DNA of 49,288 nt from Arcobacter sp. CECT 8986 (GTDB lineage Bacteria > Campylobacterota > Campylobacteria > Campylobacterales > Arcobacteraceae): contig NZ_PDKG01000012.1 of NCBI RefSeq assembly GCF_004116725.1, positions 1-49,288 of the forward strand, in the 5' to 3' direction. The position numbers and the translations under genes were made by a program. A model generated the notes under the pieces. It was not told where the DNA came from. It was given only the letters and a program-made list of their open reading frames with translations, and searched no databases. Positions within the stretch are counted from its first letter, which is position 1. The number at the start of each line of letters is the position of its first letter. Positions 1 through 8,254 of the stretch are shown piece by piece.

Positions 1-117
1 GGTGGAAAAAGCGAAGTGGAAATACCCAGCTCCATTCCGAACCTGGAAGTCAAGCACTTCAGCGCTGATAATACTGCACCTTTCAGGTGTGGAAACGTAG
101 GTCTCTGCCAGCTCTTG
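1..117 (+). rRNA. rrf: 5S ribosomal RNA (5' end at the window edge)
   Basis: The sequence has the typical bacterial 5S layout: a conserved CCATTCCGAACCTGGAAGTC block at about 31-50, the loop region that follows, and a 3' strand ending near TCTGCCAGCTCTTG. The 5' end is at or just before base 1, so a base or two may be missing. It is followed directly by an intrinsic terminator, so this is the end of an rRNA operon whose 16S and 23S genes would lie to the left of the window. Confidence 0.93.
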
Positions 118-128
118 AGTTTATTTTT

Positions 129-179
129 AGGCTTAGTTATTTATACTTTCTCAAGTGTCTTTAACTAAGCCTTTTTTTT
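129..179 (+). terminator. Intrinsic terminator of the rRNA operon
   Basis: A perfect 10-bp stem (AGGCTTAGTT at 129-138 pairing with AACTAAGCCT at 163-172) is followed by a run of T to 179. It lies just after the 5S gene and should end the rRNA transcript. Confidence 0.85.
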
Positions 180-641
180 ACCCTGATTTTTATCCCCCTT
201 TAATCTCTATTTTTATTCTATTCTATATTCTATTTCATTTATCTTTATTATTTATCTATTTTATTGTTCTTACTGTTTATTTTATATGATTCATCTCTTT
301 CCTTTGTTTCTTTTCCTATTACTCCGTTTTCATTCATTTCTTATTAATCTTTTATGGATATAATTCCTTCTTTTTTTACTACTTTAATTAATTATTTTAT
401 TTAATAAATAAAATAAAAACTAATCATAATCAAATATCCATTTTTAGGCTTTTTTAGTTATTTTTTTTACTTTATTTTTACATAATATTTTAGTTATTTT
501 TAATAATTATTACACTTTTTATTCAATATAGTTACAATTAATTGTTTTTTTCTGTAATTTGGCTTTAATAGCTAAAATTATTACATTTTTATAAGTTTTA
601 TATTATATAATCATAAACTTTATATAAAGGAAATATTATAT
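180..641. other. AT-rich intergenic stretch with the probable transporter promoter
   Basis: This 460-base gap between the rRNA terminator and the DASS transporter has no coding frame of note and is rich in T tracts. A TATAAT at 606-611 is a plausible -10 element for the next gene, with no convincing -35, and AAAGGA at about 626-631 is a good ribosome binding site ten bases before the ATG at 642. I see no RNA gene or repeat here. Confidence 0.5.
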
Positions 642-2075
642 ATGTTAGGTAGACTTAAGAATAGGAAGATTAAATTTTCTATTAAACATGCAGTTTCAAA
701 ATTTATACTTTCTTTTTTAATTGCTTTTTTTATAGCTATAGTTCCAAACTATATTGGACTATCAAAAGAAGCAGGATTAATGTTATTTATTTTATGTTTT
801 TCAGCTTTATTATGGATGACAGAAGCAATTCCTACATTTGCTGTGTCATTTTTGATTATTGTGCTAGAAATATTTCTTCTAGGCTATCATGATTTTAATT
901 TTGATAGTAATTCAAAAGAGTGGGTTTACTATCTAAAACCATGGTCTTCACCATTAGTATTTTTATTTTTATCCGGTTTTATTTTGGCTATTGCTGCATC
1001 CAAGACAAAGTTAGATTTATGGTTAGCTAAAAAGGTAATCTTTTACTTTGGTTCAAAACCTCATAATATCTTAACAGGTTTAATGCTAATTACTTTTATT
1101 TTATCTATGTTTATTTCAAATACTGCTACAACTGCTATGATGATGACTATGTTACTTCCAATACTTAAAAATATGAAAGAGAATAATCCTTTCCAAAAAG
1201 CAATACTATTAGGAATTGTTGTTGCTGCTAATATTGGAGGAATGGGTACAATTATAGGAACACCACCAAATGCTATTGCTATTGGTATATTGGGTGATAA
1301 AGCTCCATCTTTTGTTGGTTGGATGATGCTTGCATTACCACCAAGTATTATAATTGCGGTTATATTAAGATTTATACTTTTAAAAAGGTATCCTTCAACA
1401 GAAGAGACAATTAATATTAACAAATTAAAAAAAGTATCACATTATGATGATTCAACAACTGAATTTTCAAAAATTCCAACAATTCCAAGTTGGAAAAAAC
1501 TTTTAGTTATTGGTGTATTTATTTTTACTATCTTGCTTTGGTTAACTGGACCATTTCATCATATACCTACTCCTGTGGTATCTTTACTTCCTATTGTATT
1601 TTTTACAATTTTTGGAATAATAACAACAGATGATATAAGACAAATTAGATGGGATGTAATTATTCTAATCATTGGTGGACTTTCTTTAGGTTCTGGTGTA
1701 GTTAAAACAGGTCTAGACCAATGGCTTGGTGCACAAATTGATTTAGAGGGATTAAATATATTCTTAATTATTTCAATATTTGGATTTATAGTAATCTTAA
1801 TTTCAAACTTTATGAGTAATACAGCAGCGACAAATATTATGTTACCTTTAGTTGTAGCATTAGGGAGTACTTTAGGTGGTAGTGTTGTTTCTTATATGAT
1901 TATTAGTGTTGCATTATGTGCTTCATGTGCAATGGTACTACCAGTATCAACTCCTCCAAATGCAATAGCTTATGCAAGTGGACATCTAGAATCTAAAGAT
2001 TTCTTATTTATAGGCTTAGTTGCAGGTATTGCTGGGCCTTTTCTAATTATAACTTTATTAAGTTTATATTCATAA
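642..2075 (+). CDS. DASS/SLC13 family sodium:anion symporter
   Basis: A 477-residue integral membrane protein of the divalent anion:Na+ symporter (DASS/SLC13) family, which imports dicarboxylates, citrate or sulfate with sodium. It has many hydrophobic segments and the two family SNT motifs in inverted-repeat halves: SNTATTAMMM near residue 160 and SNTAATNIML near 392, each followed by a proline hairpin (GTPPNAIAI near 206; STPPNAIAY near 437). These motifs form the sodium and carboxylate sites. The substrate cannot be told from sequence. The gene stands alone between the rRNA terminator and a weak hairpin at 2077-2102. A ribosome binding site AAAGGA supports the ATG at 642. A second, only distantly similar DASS protein is encoded at 14538-15974. 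Confidence 0.88.
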   Translation: MLGRLKNRKIKFSIKHAVSKFILSFLIAFFIAIVPNYIGLSKEAGLMLFILCFSALLWMTEAIPTFAVSFLIIVLEIFLLGYHDFNFDSNSKEWVYYLKPWSSPLVFLFLSGFILAIAASKTKLDLWLAKKVIFYFGSKPHNILTGLMLITFILSMFISNTATTAMMMTMLLPILKNMKENNPFQKAILLGIVVAANIGGMGTIIGTPPNAIAIGILGDKAPSFVGWMMLALPPSIIIAVILRFILLKRYPSTEETININKLKKVSHYDDSTTEFSKIPTIPSWKKLLVIGVFIFTILLWLTGPFHHIPTPVVSLLPIVFFTIFGIITTDDIRQIRWDVIILIIGGLSLGSGVVKTGLDQWLGAQIDLEGLNIFLIISIFGFIVILISNFMSNTAATNIMLPLVVALGSTLGGSVVSYMIISVALCASCAMVLPVSTPPNAIAYASGHLESKDFLFIGLVAGIAGPFLIITLLSLYS

Positions 2076-2076
2076 T

Positions 2077-2105
2077 AAAACTAGCTAATCTAAGCTAGTT
2101 TTATA
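2077..2105 (+). terminator. Hairpin after the DASS transporter
   Basis: AAAACTAGCT at 2077-2086 pairs perfectly with AGCTAGTTTT at 2093-2102, making a 10-bp stem and 6-base loop right after the stop codon. The T tail is short, so termination may be partial. Confidence 0.6.
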
Positions 2106-2131
2106 AATTCATATATTTATATAAATTTTTC

Positions 2132-2187
2132 TTGACAATCTTCTTTTTCAAATGATATAATCATCATATGATAAAAATATCATATGA
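2132..2187 (+). promoter_or_regulatory. Copper operon promoter with overlapping ArsR-type operator
   Basis: A near-consensus promoter is visible: TTGACA at 2132-2137, an 18-base spacer, and TATAAT at 2156-2161. Immediately downstream, across the expected transcription start, is a perfect inverted repeat: TCATATGATA (2164-2173), AAAA, TATCATATGA (2178-2187). An imperfect, alternating AT-rich palindrome at this place is typical of ArsR/SmtB operators, and the operon encodes such a regulator. I infer that metal-free regulator binds here and blocks transcription until metal releases it. The last bases of the right half-site run into the copZ ribosome binding site. Confidence 0.8.
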
Positions 2188-2199
2188 AAGGATTTTAAT

Positions 2200-2403
2200 A
2201 TGAAAAAAACATTTAAAGCAGATAAAATAGCTTGTTCTGGATGCTCAAATATGATTAAAGCATCTTTAGAAGATACATTTGGTGAGATTGTTGTTAATCT
2301 TGACGTTACACCTAAAGAAGTAACAGTAGAGATAGAGAATGAAGAACAAGAACAAGTATTTAAAAAAGAGATGAAAGAACTTGGATTTGAGATAATAGGT
2401 TAA
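2200..2403 (+). CDS. copZ: Heavy-metal-associated (HMA) domain copper chaperone, CopZ-like
   Basis: A 67-residue single HMA domain protein. The metal-binding CxxC is at C12-S-G-C15, in the usual loop after the first beta strand, although the family's usual GMTC lead-in is replaced here by KIAC. Soluble proteins of this size bind Cu(I) and pass it to P1B ATPases; a CopA-type ATPase lies two genes downstream. The start is supported by AAAGGA eight bases upstream, just after the operator palindrome. The stop is followed after one base by the regulator ATG, so the three genes are surely one transcript. A Zn or Cd role cannot be fully excluded but the partner ATPase points to copper. Confidence 0.85.
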   Translation: MKKTFKADKIACSGCSNMIKASLEDTFGEIVVNLDVTPKEVTVEIENEEQEQVFKKEMKELGFEIIG

Positions 2404-2404
2404 T

Positions 2405-2761
2405 ATGTTAAATCTTGATGAATTAAAACGTTCATGTTGTGAAGGTACAAGTCATATTCCTGAAATAAGAGAAGTTCTTCCTTCCGCTGAGAATTTAGTA
2501 AATATATCTTATATTTTTAAAGCCCTTGCAGATTCTACAAGATTAAAAATGTTGTATGCTTTATTAGATTATGAGATTTGTGTTGGAGAAATGGCAAATT
2601 TACTTGAAATACCTCAATCTCATGTCTCTCATCAATTTAGAATCTTGAAAAAGTATGGAATAGTTGATTTTAGAAAAGATAAAAAAATGTCTTTTTATCA
2701 CATAAAAGATGAATATATAAAAGCACTTTTAAAAACTATGTTAAAAAATATAAAGGAGTAA
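2405..2761 (+). CDS. ArsR/SmtB family metal-responsive repressor, CadC-like
   Basis: A 118-residue winged-helix repressor. Residues 36-98 hold the ArsR fold (FKALADSTRLKMLYAL, then recognition helix region IPQSHVSHQFRILKKYG and wing FRKDKKMSFYHI). Metal ligands can be guessed: C11 and C12 in the N-terminal tail and C59 in EICVGEM. In CadC the corresponding motif is ELCVCD, so here the second cysteine is replaced by Gly61, giving a likely three-thiolate site. It sits between the chaperone and the ATPase genes, and the palindrome at 2164-2187 is its probable operator. What is unusual is an ArsR protein, rather than CueR or CopY, in charge of a Cu(I) exporter; the sensed metal is inferred. Confidence 0.87.
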   Translation: MLNLDELKRSCCEGTSHIPEIREVLPSAENLVNISYIFKALADSTRLKMLYALLDYEICVGEMANLLEIPQSHVSHQFRILKKYGIVDFRKDKKMSFYHIKDEYIKALLKTMLKNIKE

Positions 2762-2762
2762 T

Positions 2763-4940
2763 ATGTCAAAAGAGAAAATAAATTTAAATATCTCGGGAAT
2801 GACTTGTGTAAATTGCTCTAATGGTATAGAAAACTTTTTGAAAAGAAAAGAGGGTGTATTAGATACAAAAGTTAGTTTTGCTTCAAATGAAGGAGAATTT
2901 ACTATTGATACAGACCTTTTTTCAAAAGATAACTTGATTGCAAATATTGAAAAATTAGGTTACAAAGTAGAAGAAGATTTTTCAAAACTTGAAGAAGAAC
3001 AGATAAAAAGTTTTGAGAAATTAAAAAAACTATTTTTTACTTCACTTATTTTTACTCTAGGAATTTTTGCTCTAGTTTTTCTACAATTATTTGATGATAA
3101 AACAACAAAAACAGTTATATTTGTATTTGCCTCAATTGTTCAGTTTTATAGTGGTGCAAGATTTTATAATCTTGCTTATAAATCATTAAGCAATAGAAAC
3201 TATGATATGAATGTATTAGTAGCTCTTGGAACTAGTGCTGCTTATTTTTATTCTACATTTGTACTGTTTCTTCCTAGTTTATTTCCTGAGCATTTAAGAT
3301 TTGTCTATTTTGATGGTGCAGCAGTAATTATAACTTTTGTTTTACTTGGTAGATATTTAGAAGCACGTTCTAAACAAAAAGCAAGTGATTTTTTAAAAAA
3401 ATTAATGAATTTAGCCCCACAAGAAGCAAATCTAGTTTTAGAAAATAGTGAAGTAAAAACTGTTTTAGCAAATAGCTTAGAAATTGGAAATGTAATATTA
3501 ATTAAATCAGGTGAAAAAATACCAGCAGATGGAAAAATCATAGAGGGTAAGGCAGATATAGATACTTCAATGATTACAGGAGAATCAATGCCTGTATTTA
3601 AACAAGTAGATGATGAAGTTTTATCGGGAACTTTAAATACAAATGGAGTAATTAAAGTGGAAGTTTTAAAACTTTCAAATGATACAACTTTATCAAAAAT
3701 AATTACGCTTTTAAAATCTGCACAAAGTAAGCAAATTCCAATTAGTAGATTTGCAGATAAAATTGCAAATATATTTGTTCCTACGGTTATTATTATCTCT
3801 ATTCTTACATTTATAGTTTGGGCATTGCTTGGAGAGTTACAAAATGCAATATTAACTTCAATTAGTGTATTAATTATATCTTGTCCTTGTGCTTTGGGAC
3901 TTGCAACTCCAATTGCAATTGTAAGTTCAGTTAGTAGAGGTGCGAAAGAGGGACTTCTAATCAAAAATCCAGAAATATTAGAGATAATAAAAGATATAAA
4001 ATATGCAGTTTTTGATAAAACTGGAACACTAACTAAGGGTGAAATCAGTGTAGAAAATACTGATATTAACTCTAAATATTTTGCTACTATTTTATCAATT
4101 GAGAGTCTTAGCGAACATCCTATTTCAAAAGCAATAGTAAATTATATAAAAGAGAAAAAAGATTTTGAAAATATCAGTGTGGATAGTGTTGATATAATTG
4201 CTGGAAAAGGTATCAAAGCAAAAATAAAAGATGATATTTTCTTATTAGGAAATGAAAAACTTCTACTTGAAAATGATGTAAATATATTAGCTAAACATAA
4301 ACAATTTTTTGAAGAGCAATTAGAAAAATCAAATGGTGCAATACTAGTATCAATAAACAGTGAAACAATAGGTTCTTTCTCTTTAGTTGATAAACTAAAA
4401 GATGATGCAATAAGTATGATAAATGATATAAAAAAAGAAGGAATTAAACCTATACTATTAACTGGAGATAATAGTATAACTGCTAAAAAAATTGCACAAC
4501 AGTTAAATATAGAAAAAGTATATAGTGAAGTGATTCCTACTCAAAAATATGAAGTAATATCACAACTTCAAAAAGAAGGGAAAGTGATGTTTGTAGGAGA
4601 TGGAATAAATGATGCTCCTTCTATTAAAAAAGCTGATATTGGAATTACATTAAATTCTGGTTCTGATATAACTAAAGATGCCGGAGATATAATTTTAGTA
4701 AATAATGAATTGTCTTCAATTTCAAAAAGTATTCATTTGTCAAAAGAGAGTATTAAGATTATAAAACAAAATCTATTTTGGGCTTTTGCATATAATGCAG
4801 TTGGAATTCCTTTGGCTGCTGGAGTTTTTTATTCTTTATTAGGTCATATGTTAACACCGATGTATGCAGGAATAGCTATGAGTTTTAGTTCTGTAACGGT
4901 AGTATTAAACTCATTAAGATTAAAAATCAAAAAAATATAA
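2763..4940 (+). CDS. copA: P1B-type Cu(I)-exporting ATPase, CopA-like
   Basis: A 725-residue inner-membrane ATPase that would pump Cu(I) out of the cytoplasm. Visible in order: an N-terminal HMA domain with GMTCVNCS (C15, C18); membrane helices from about residue 85; actuator motif TGES near 270; the intramembrane CPC at 374-376 in CPCALGLATP; phosphorylation motif DKTGTLT with Asp418; the HP dipeptide in SEHPIS near 453; GDGIND near 615; and the final helix pair with MSFSSVTVVLNSLRL. CPC followed by ALGLATP together with the last-helix MSxSS fits the Cu(I) subtype, not Zn/Cd (which usually has CPCALVISTP). AAGGAG precedes the ATG, one base after the regulator stop. Confidence 0.93.
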   Translation: MSKEKINLNISGMTCVNCSNGIENFLKRKEGVLDTKVSFASNEGEFTIDTDLFSKDNLIANIEKLGYKVEEDFSKLEEEQIKSFEKLKKLFFTSLIFTLGIFALVFLQLFDDKTTKTVIFVFASIVQFYSGARFYNLAYKSLSNRNYDMNVLVALGTSAAYFYSTFVLFLPSLFPEHLRFVYFDGAAVIITFVLLGRYLEARSKQKASDFLKKLMNLAPQEANLVLENSEVKTVLANSLEIGNVILIKSGEKIPADGKIIEGKADIDTSMITGESMPVFKQVDDEVLSGTLNTNGVIKVEVLKLSNDTTLSKIITLLKSAQSKQIPISRFADKIANIFVPTVIIISILTFIVWALLGELQNAILTSISVLIISCPCALGLATPIAIVSSVSRGAKEGLLIKNPEILEIIKDIKYAVFDKTGTLTKGEISVENTDINSKYFATILSIESLSEHPISKAIVNYIKEKKDFENISVDSVDIIAGKGIKAKIKDDIFLLGNEKLLLENDVNILAKHKQFFEEQLEKSNGAILVSINSETIGSFSLVDKLKDDAISMINDIKKEGIKPILLTGDNSITAKKIAQQLNIEKVYSEVIPTQKYEVISQLQKEGKVMFVGDGINDAPSIKKADIGITLNSGSDITKDAGDIILVNNELSSISKSIHLSKESIKIIKQNLFWAFAYNAVGIPLAAGVFYSLLGHMLTPMYAGIAMSFSSVTVVLNSLRLKIKKI

Positions 4941-4943
4941 TCA

Positions 4944-4979
4944 AAAAAAAAGGCCAGTTGTAAAACAACTGACCTTTTA
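4944..4979. terminator. Bidirectional terminator between copA and rpsU
   Basis: AGGCCAGTTGT at 4951-4961 pairs with ACAACTGACCT at 4965-4975 (one G-U type mismatch), with an A run before it and a T run after. The arrangement can end transcription from both converging genes. Confidence 0.85.
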
Positions 4980-4997
4980 CTTGGAAAGAATGACAGC

Positions 4998-5210
4998 TTA
5001 CAGTCTACTTTCGTATCTTCTAAGCATGTATAATCTTTTAAGCATTTTCTTTCTAGCGTTAATTTTTTGTTTTTTTCTGATCTCTGTCATTGGTTCAAAA
5101 AATCTTCTAGCTCTAGTTTCAGTAACAATTAGATTTCTATCACATTGTTTCTTAAACCTTCTATATGCTTCGTCAAAAGATTCATTCTCTTTAACTTTAA
5201 TGCCTGGCAC
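4998..5210 (-). CDS. rpsU: 30S ribosomal protein bS21
   Basis: A 70-residue basic protein with the bS21 signature: [20 protein letters not shown] at the start and a basic C-terminal end [17 protein letters not shown]. bS21 binds the small subunit near the anti-Shine-Dalgarno region and helps translation start. The reading frame opens at a GTG at 5219, but I choose the GTG at 5210: the family starts MPGIK, the protein is then 70 residues, and AGAGGG lies at the right distance before it. It is divergent from moaC and convergent with the copper operon. Confidence 0.95.
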   Translation of the reverse strand: MPGIKVKENESFDEAYRRFKKQCDRNLIVTETRARRFFEPMTEIRKKQKINARKKMLKRLYMLRRYESRL

Positions 5211-5239
5211 TAAAATCACCCTCTTTCTTTTAAAATTTG

Positions 5240-5300
5240 AACTCGCATTATATTTAAAGTTAACTTAATTCCTATTTAATCAATTTAAGATATAATAATT
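5240..5300. promoter_or_regulatory. Divergent promoter region for rpsU and moaC
   Basis: A TATAAT on the minus strand at 5252-5247 fits a -10 element for rpsU. A TATAAT on the plus strand at 5291-5296 fits a -10 element for moaC. No good -35 is visible for either, which is common in Campylobacterota. This is inferred from position and consensus only. Confidence 0.5.
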
Positions 5301-5325
5301 AAATTTGAAAAGAAAGGTTGAACAA

Positions 5326-5805
5326 TTGAATTTAACTCATTTAGATGATAAAAATAGACCTAAAATGGTAGATGTTTCAGCAAAAGATGATACTTCAAGA
5401 GTTGCCGTTGCTTCTGGTGAAATCTCAATGTCACAAGAGGCATTTGATGCAATTATCTCAAATAATACAAAAAAAGGGCCAGTTTTACAAACAGCAGTTA
5501 TTGCAGCTATTCAAGGTGTAAAAAAGACTTCTGATTTAATTCCTATGTGTCATCCTTTGTTATTAAGTGGTATTAATTGTGATATAGAAGAGTTACCTCA
5601 ATTACCAGGATTTAAACTATTTGTTACTGCAAAATTAAAAGGCCAAACTGGTGTTGAGATGGAAGCTTTAACAGGTGTTAGTGTAGGGTTATTGACTATT
5701 TATGATATGGTTAAAGCAATTGATAAATCAATGATTATCTCTGAGGTTCAATTAGAGCATAAATCTGGTGGAAAAACAGGTACATTTGATAGAAAAGATA
5801 TATAA
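5326..5805 (+). CDS. moaC: Cyclic pyranopterin monophosphate synthase MoaC
   Basis: A 159-residue enzyme that, together with MoaA, turns GTP into cyclic pyranopterin monophosphate in the first stage of molybdenum cofactor synthesis. Family motifs: [16 protein letters not shown] at the N terminus, [36 protein letters not shown] and the C-terminal KSGGKTG loop. The frame could open at TTG 5305, but the TTG at 5326 gives the canonical MNLTHLD start and has AGAAAGG eight bases before it, so that start is preferred. The gene next to it starts only eight bases later, suggesting co-transcription. Confidence 0.94.
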   Translation: MNLTHLDDKNRPKMVDVSAKDDTSRVAVASGEISMSQEAFDAIISNNTKKGPVLQTAVIAAIQGVKKTSDLIPMCHPLLLSGINCDIEELPQLPGFKLFVTAKLKGQTGVEMEALTGVSVGLLTIYDMVKAIDKSMIISEVQLEHKSGGKTGTFDRKDI

Positions 5806-5813
5806 GGTTTGAA

Positions 5814-6077
5814 ATGATTGATTTAAGTAAAGAGACTTTAAAGTTAGACTATCCTTGTAATTGGATTTATAAATTAGTATGTCATCATGATAAAGATATA
5901 AAACAAATTATGAAAGATGTATTAGATGATAGAGAACACAGTGTAAAGCCATCTAAAGTAAGTAGTAAAGGTAAATATAAAAGTTATGCTTTAGAGCTTT
6001 TAGTTCATAATGAAGATGATAGAAAAGAGTTGTATCGACTTCTAAGTGATCATGAACATATAAAAATGATAGTGTAA
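5814..6077 (+). CDS. DUF493 family protein
   Basis: An 87-residue small protein of the DUF493 (YbeD-like, HP0495-like) family, a ferredoxin-like alpha/beta fold possibly related to ACT regulatory domains. Seen are the core YPCNWIYKLVCHH strand and a C-terminal half with SYALELLVHNEDDRKELYRL. The biochemical role of the family is not settled. It follows moaC closely and is probably in the same transcript, but that placement does not by itself indicate a molybdenum cofactor function. Confidence 0.75.
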   Translation: MIDLSKETLKLDYPCNWIYKLVCHHDKDIKQIMKDVLDDREHSVKPSKVSSKGKYKSYALELLVHNEDDRKELYRLLSDHEHIKMIV

Positions 6078-6087
6078 GACTCAAAAA

Positions 6088-6888
6088 ATGAATAGAAGAG
6101 ACTTTTTCGATAAAATAAAAGTTGCAACTGTATTAGGAATAACATATCCTACAATTTCAAGTGCACATACCAAAATAGCTGATTCAATAATCACAGCAAG
6201 TGATGAACAAACTCATAAAAAAGATCTTTTTGTAGAAGATATTGAGATAAAAGATTTTGAGAGTGTAAGAAGAAAGTTAAGACAAGTTCAAAGATATGTG
6301 GGATATGGAAATTTTAATATCATTAGCTTTGATGATATGTTAAGAACTGCAAAATATTCAAATAAAATTGAGGCTTTTTCAAAAGCTGAATTAGAATTTT
6401 TAGAAAAAACATTTTATATTAATCCTTCTCAATATGGATTTTATGGTAAAAAAATATCTCCAAAAATAACAGAAGCTATAAATAAAAAAGATGTTGTGAA
6501 AATACCAAGAACGGGGCATTATTTATTTAGAGGAAAACCAGAACATACATATTATGAGATGAAAAAAGATATTGGTGATACAATGGTTTTAACTTCTGGT
6601 GTTAGAAGTGTTGTAAAGCAAATGAAACTCTATTTAGATAAAGTGTATAGAACAGAAGGTAATATAACAAAAGCATCAAAATCTTTAGCTCCTCCTGCAT
6701 ATACATATCACTCTGTTGGTGATTTTGATGTGGGTAAAAAAGGTTTTGGTTACAATAACTTTACTGCAAGGTTTGCATTGACAAAAGAGTTCTCTGAAAT
6801 GAAAAAATTAAAATATATAGAGATGAGATATACAATCAATAATAAGGACGGTGTAAGATATGAACCTTGGCATATTAAGGTTATTTAG
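6088..6888 (+). CDS. M15 family D-Ala-D-Ala carboxypeptidase (VanY-type)
   Basis: A 266-residue predicted exported peptidase. The N terminus NRRDFFDKI followed by a hydrophobic stretch looks like a twin-arginine signal. The M15 zinc site is visible near the end: H208 and D214 in YHSVGDFDVG, and catalytic E259 with ligand H262 in EPWHI. The upstream SGVRSVVKQM holds the expected substrate-binding arginine. Such enzymes trim the terminal D-Ala of peptidoglycan stem peptides. Its last 29 bases overlap the start of a Csd4-like carboxypeptidase, so the two wall enzymes are likely translated together. The family is well supported; the exact peptide substrate is inferred. Confidence 0.85.
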   Translation: MNRRDFFDKIKVATVLGITYPTISSAHTKIADSIITASDEQTHKKDLFVEDIEIKDFESVRRKLRQVQRYVGYGNFNIISFDDMLRTAKYSNKIEAFSKAELEFLEKTFYINPSQYGFYGKKISPKITEAINKKDVVKIPRTGHYLFRGKPEHTYYEMKKDIGDTMVLTSGVRSVVKQMKLYLDKVYRTEGNITKASKSLAPPAYTYHSVGDFDVGKKGFGYNNFTARFALTKEFSEMKKLKYIEMRYTINNKDGVRYEPWHIKVI

Positions 6889-8245
6889 TTTTTTATTTAT
6901 TTGTTTATTTGTAACAAATTTAAATGCAGCAATTAAAGATTTGGATTTTGATTTAATAAAAAGAGGAGATAACTCTTTAGATAATACTATGCTTATTGTT
7001 GGTGGAATTCAAGGTGATGAGCCTGGTGGATTTATGGCAGCTTCTTTAATAACAACACATTATACAATTGAAAAAGGTTCTGTTTGGGTTATTCCAAATT
7101 TAAACTTCTATTCGATTATTAAAAGAAATAGAGGTCCTTTTGGAGATATGAATAGAAAGTTTGCAAAAATTTCTAAAAATGACCCAGATTATACAAAAAT
7201 TGAAAGAATAAAAGATTATATATTAAAAGATAATGTAAAACTTGTATTAAATTTACATGATGGAAGTGGATTTTTTAGAAAGAAGACTGTAAATGGAATT
7301 TATGCTCCTTATAGATGGGGACAAAGTTCAATTATAGACCAAACAAAAATTGATGTAAAAAAATATGGAAATTTAGAAGAGATTTCTACTTTAGTATGTA
7401 AACATGTAAATGATAATCTAATTAGACAAAGAGATAGATATCATGTAAAAAACACTCACACAAGAATGGGTGATAAAGAGATGGAAAAAAGTCTTACATA
7501 TTTTGCAATAAATCATGGAAAACCAGCTTTTGGAAATGAAGCTAGTAAGAATTTACCTTTACATGAAAGAGCATATTATCATCTTTTAGCAATTGAAAAA
7601 TATATGGATATTATGGGTATAAAATTTCATAGAAATTTTGATTTAAATCCAAAATCATTAAAAAATGTAATAGATAATGATATTTATATCTCTTTTTATA
7701 ATGATAAAATAAGACTTCCTTTAGGTGAAATAAGAAATAAAATAGGATATTTTCCTGTAAAAAAAGATGGAAAAATTGATTTTAAACCAAGTAACCCTTT
7801 AATGGTAATTATTAAAAATGATGAATCATATAGTATTCATTATGGAAATAGAAGATTAGCAAGACTTTTCCCTGATTATTTTGATATTGTAAATGAACTT
7901 GATAAAGTAAAAGTGAATATCGATGGTGTTGAAAAAGAAGTTGAAATTGGCTCTATTGTAAATGTTGAAGATAATTTTTTAGTAAAAAAGAGTAAAGATA
8001 TTAGAGTTAATGTGATTGGTTATGTAAATAATACTTTTGAAAATGAGTCAGGATTAAAAATATCAAAAAGTGATATTATAAAAAGATTTTCAATTGATAA
8101 AAAAGGTAAACTTTACAGAGTTGAATTTTATAAAGACAATAATTTTGTAGGAATGATTATAGTAAACTTTGATAATAAAAGTCCTATAAGCAATAAAGAC
8201 TTATCAGTATTAAAAAACAATAAACTAAGCTCAACTAGTCTTTAG
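6860..8245 (+). CDS. csd4: M99 family peptidoglycan carboxypeptidase, Csd4/Pgp1-like
   Basis: A 461-residue periplasmic zinc carboxypeptidase matching Csd4 of Helicobacter and Pgp1 of Campylobacter, DL-carboxypeptidases that cut tripeptide to dipeptide stems and set helical cell shape. Residues 1-24 are a signal peptide ending NLNAA. Zinc ligands fit Q51 and E54 in GGIQGDE and H133 in NLHDGSG; the glutamine in place of the usual histidine is the known odd feature of Csd4. NRKF near 98-101 and E227 in FGNEAS fit the substrate and catalytic residues. C-terminal residues from about 250 would be the accessory beta domains. The ATG at 6860 overlaps the M15 gene by 29 bases. Confidence 0.9.
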   Translation: MNLGILRLFSFLFICLFVTNLNAAIKDLDFDLIKRGDNSLDNTMLIVGGIQGDEPGGFMAASLITTHYTIEKGSVWVIPNLNFYSIIKRNRGPFGDMNRKFAKISKNDPDYTKIERIKDYILKDNVKLVLNLHDGSGFFRKKTVNGIYAPYRWGQSSIIDQTKIDVKKYGNLEEISTLVCKHVNDNLIRQRDRYHVKNTHTRMGDKEMEKSLTYFAINHGKPAFGNEASKNLPLHERAYYHLLAIEKYMDIMGIKFHRNFDLNPKSLKNVIDNDIYISFYNDKIRLPLGEIRNKIGYFPVKKDGKIDFKPSNPLMVIIKNDESYSIHYGNRRLARLFPDYFDIVNELDKVKVNIDGVEKEVEIGSIVNVEDNFLVKKSKDIRVNVIGYVNNTFENESGLKISKSDIIKRFSIDKKGKLYRVEFYKDNNFVGMIIVNFDNKSPISNKDLSVLKNNKLSSTSL

Positions 8246-8254
8246 TGAGCTTAG
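8225..8254. terminator. Hairpin between converging genes
   Basis: CTAAGCTCA at 8225-8233 pairs perfectly with TGAGCTTAG at 8246-8254. It spans the stop codon of csd4 and the stop of the facing gene. There is no strong T run, so it may act as a weak terminator or an RNA end-protecting hairpin. Confidence 0.5.

Noticed and set aside
180-641. A small RNA or tRNA in the gap after the rRNA operon
   Set aside because: No cloverleaf, no GC-rich stems and no conserved RNA block seen in this T-rich stretch.
3305-3964. A long minus-strand open frame inside copA
   Set aside because: It is an antisense shadow of a well supported gene, with no start signal and no recognised motifs.
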